This document shows positions 62,425-64,000 of a stretch of DNA of 64,000 nt, one piece after another. Each line of letters starts with the position of its first letter. Within the stretch, counting starts at the first letter, position 1. Below the pieces are notes generated by a model, which was given only the letters and a program-made list of their open reading frames with translations, had not been told where the DNA came from and ran no database searches. Source of the stretch: an uncultured Fluviicola sp. (GTDB taxonomy: Bacteria; Bacteroidota; Bacteroidia; Flavobacteriales_D; Crocinitomicaceae); assembly GCF_902168135.1 (NCBI RefSeq), contig NZ_CABHOL010000022.1, positions 1 through 64,000 of the forward strand, written 5' to 3'. A program made the position numbers and the translations under genes.

Positions 62425-63189
62425 TTAGAATCTCCATCCTAAACGGAACATACCCATAACGTTGTTAGAGAATCCGCTTGATTTCATTTCATTACCTGTT
62501 ACTTCAGTAGTTACACCAGCAACTGTAGTTGAGAAAGAACCTTCTTTCATAGTGTAAGAATTAAATCCTAATCCTAATTCAACTCCTAAGTAGAAGTTCT
62601 CTGCGAAATAGTAATCAGTACCAGCAACGATACCAACACCGAAACCTGCAGTTTTTTGCTCTCCTTTTTCAGAGTAATCAGCAGCAACCCAAGTAGCACC
62701 GTCAGTCTGCTCACCTTCAGCAGTCATTTTACCCATACCGAAGTTGATATCCAAACCTGCGTAAGGAGACAATTTCTCAGTTCCTTTGAAGTGGTATTCT
62801 CCACCGATTCCGATAGTTGTTGTTCCCATACGAGTTACATAAGTACCAGCACCTCCTGAGTTGTCAATTTCGTTTTCGTAGAAATTGTTAGTAGTCTTGT
62901 TGCTGCTGAATCCTAAAGACAAACGAATTGCGATGTTCTCAGTAGCAAAGTAACGGAAACGTAATCCCGGAGCAACGATAGATGGAGTAGTACCACCGTT
63001 AGTTGTAGGATTCAAGTTTGTAGCAGAAGAGTTAGCGAACCCGAATGCAGCTAAACCAGCAACGTTTCCTTCCAATGACATTGGAGCTCCTTCAGTTGGT
63101 TTTTGTGCCATTACAGCAGTTGTTAAAATCATTCCACCTAAAAGTAAACTTAACTTTTTCATGTTATAAATTATTATTGGTTTGGGCAA
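62425..63189 (-). CDS. Outer-membrane beta-barrel protein
   Basis: Signal peptide, 'YAGLDINFGMGKMT', 'NFYLGVELGLGFNSY', C-term 'MGMFRLGWRF'. Confidence 0.85.
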   Translation of the reverse strand: MPKPIIIYNMKKLSLLLGGMILTTAVMAQKPTEGAPMSLEGNVAGLAAFGFANSSATNLNPTTNGGTTPSIVAPGLRFRYFATENIAIRLSLGFSSNKTTNNFYENEIDNSGGAGTYVTRMGTTTIGIGGEYHFKGTEKLSPYAGLDINFGMGKMTAEGEQTDGATWVAADYSEKGEQKTAGFGVGIVAGTDYYFAENFYLGVELGLGFNSYTMKEGSFSTTVAGVTTEVTGNEMKSSGFSNNVMGMFRLGWRF

Positions 63190-63194
63190 ATCTA
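63187..63194 (-). promoter_or_regulatory. -7 box near the start of the outer-membrane protein gene
   Basis: minus strand TAGATTTG; overlaps the ORF-track start, so the true ATG is the internal MKKLSLLL (about 63162). Confidence 0.4.
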
Positions 63195-63302
63195 CGTATT
63201 AAAAAGATTCAGGTTACAAAAACATGTTAACAAATTTCGGTGAATAACTCAATAAGAGGATTGTTTTGTTTGTGTAAACAATTGATTTAAAATGAGATGT
63301 GT

Positions 63303-64000
63303 TTATTTTTTAGAAAGCAAAAAATTTAGAGTCAGACCATGCTGACCGCCCGCAACCGAGTAGACATACCAGCCGTAATCTACACTGAAACGCTTGAATG
63401 CCATTCCGGCCCCAAAACTGAAACCTGCCAGCCCTCCGCGACCAACAATAGCTAATTCCTTTCTTCGCTGGTAATCAAAAGCAGTCCGGATCTGAAGCTT
63501 TTTCCCGATAAGGATTTCAAGCTGAAATTTGGCATGACGGGCAAGGTTATCGAAAAAGCCGGATTGTTTTACCTGGATGGTATCGCCGGTCAATGGGTCA
63601 ATACGTGGTTTTGCATTAGGATCTACATAGGAAAGGTTCCATTTCTGTAAATGCTGTGCAACCAAACTGATGCGGAAAGGCGCATGTCTTAATTTGTGAG
63701 AGATTCCTAACTGTACTTCTAACGGAAGCGGATTCTTCTCTGTCGTAAATCCTTTCCACTGCACTCCCAGGTTCTTAATAACACCCACGATATTGAGGTT
63801 TCTTGCAGAATCCCTGTAAAGTCCGGCAATATCCAAACTTGTTCCGAATGCAGTATATGAATCTAACTGGGAATACAAAATGTTTAAAGTTGCTCCCACT
63901 GACATCCGTTCATTAAATGTTCTTTGTGCACTTGCTCCCAGGATGAAATCTCCCGGAGTGAAAGTTCCGAGATCTGTTCCGTCGAAATCCGTGCGCTTCA
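63303..64000 (-). CDS. porQ: PorQ-like T9SS protein, 5' end truncated by the window
   Basis: PorV/PorQ-type barrel '...GDFILGASAQRTFNERMSVGATLNILYSQLDSYTAFG', 'DYGWYVYSVAGGQHGLTLNFLL'; frame open to window edge. Confidence 0.75.
   Translation of the reverse strand, partial: KRTDFDGTDLGTFTPGDFILGASAQRTFNERMSVGATLNILYSQLDSYTAFGTSLDIAGLYRDSARNLNIVGVIKNLGVQWKGFTTEKNPLPLEVQLGISHKLRHAPFRISLVAQHLQKWNLSYVDPNAKPRIDPLTGDTIQVKQSGFFDNLARHAKFQLEILIGKKLQIRTAFDYQRRKELAIVGRGGLAGFSFGAGMAFKRFSVDYGWYVYSVAGGQHGLTLNFLLSKK

Overview
The window looks like ordinary chromosome from a Bacteroidota bacterium, probably a Flavobacteriales/Fluviicola-like relative (inferred from T9SS cargo, a short primary sigma factor and TAnnTTTG-type -7 boxes). 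It holds about 41 protein-coding genes. I recognised no tRNA, rRNA, CRISPR array, prophage or transposase. Housekeeping genes include an ABC-F ATPase, htpG, rpoD, priA, gltA, lpdA, mazG and cmk. Accessory content is mostly secreted or envelope proteins: at least eight likely T9SS cargo proteins, two TonB-dependent receptors, beta-barrels, a patatin-BamA protein, a PagL-like deacylase, and a 5'-truncated PorQ at the right edge. The best candidate for a system is a compact + strand locus at about 33.5-41.5 kb: lamin-tail protein, TonB receptor, secreted endonuclease I, and a 5'-nucleotidase split into two genes in reverse domain order. I read it as a possible extracellular DNA/nucleotide or phosphate scavenging operon, preceded by a ~220-nt structured leader. 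Non-coding signals include a five-member family of dispersed palindromes, all at gene 3' ends; three genes with a -7 box 4 nt before the start codon (possible leaderless mRNAs); a sigma-54-like promoter before htpG; and two exact-period intragenic repeat arrays (8 x ~216 bp and 5 x 222 bp). Functional calls come from reading motifs by eye. No database search was run.
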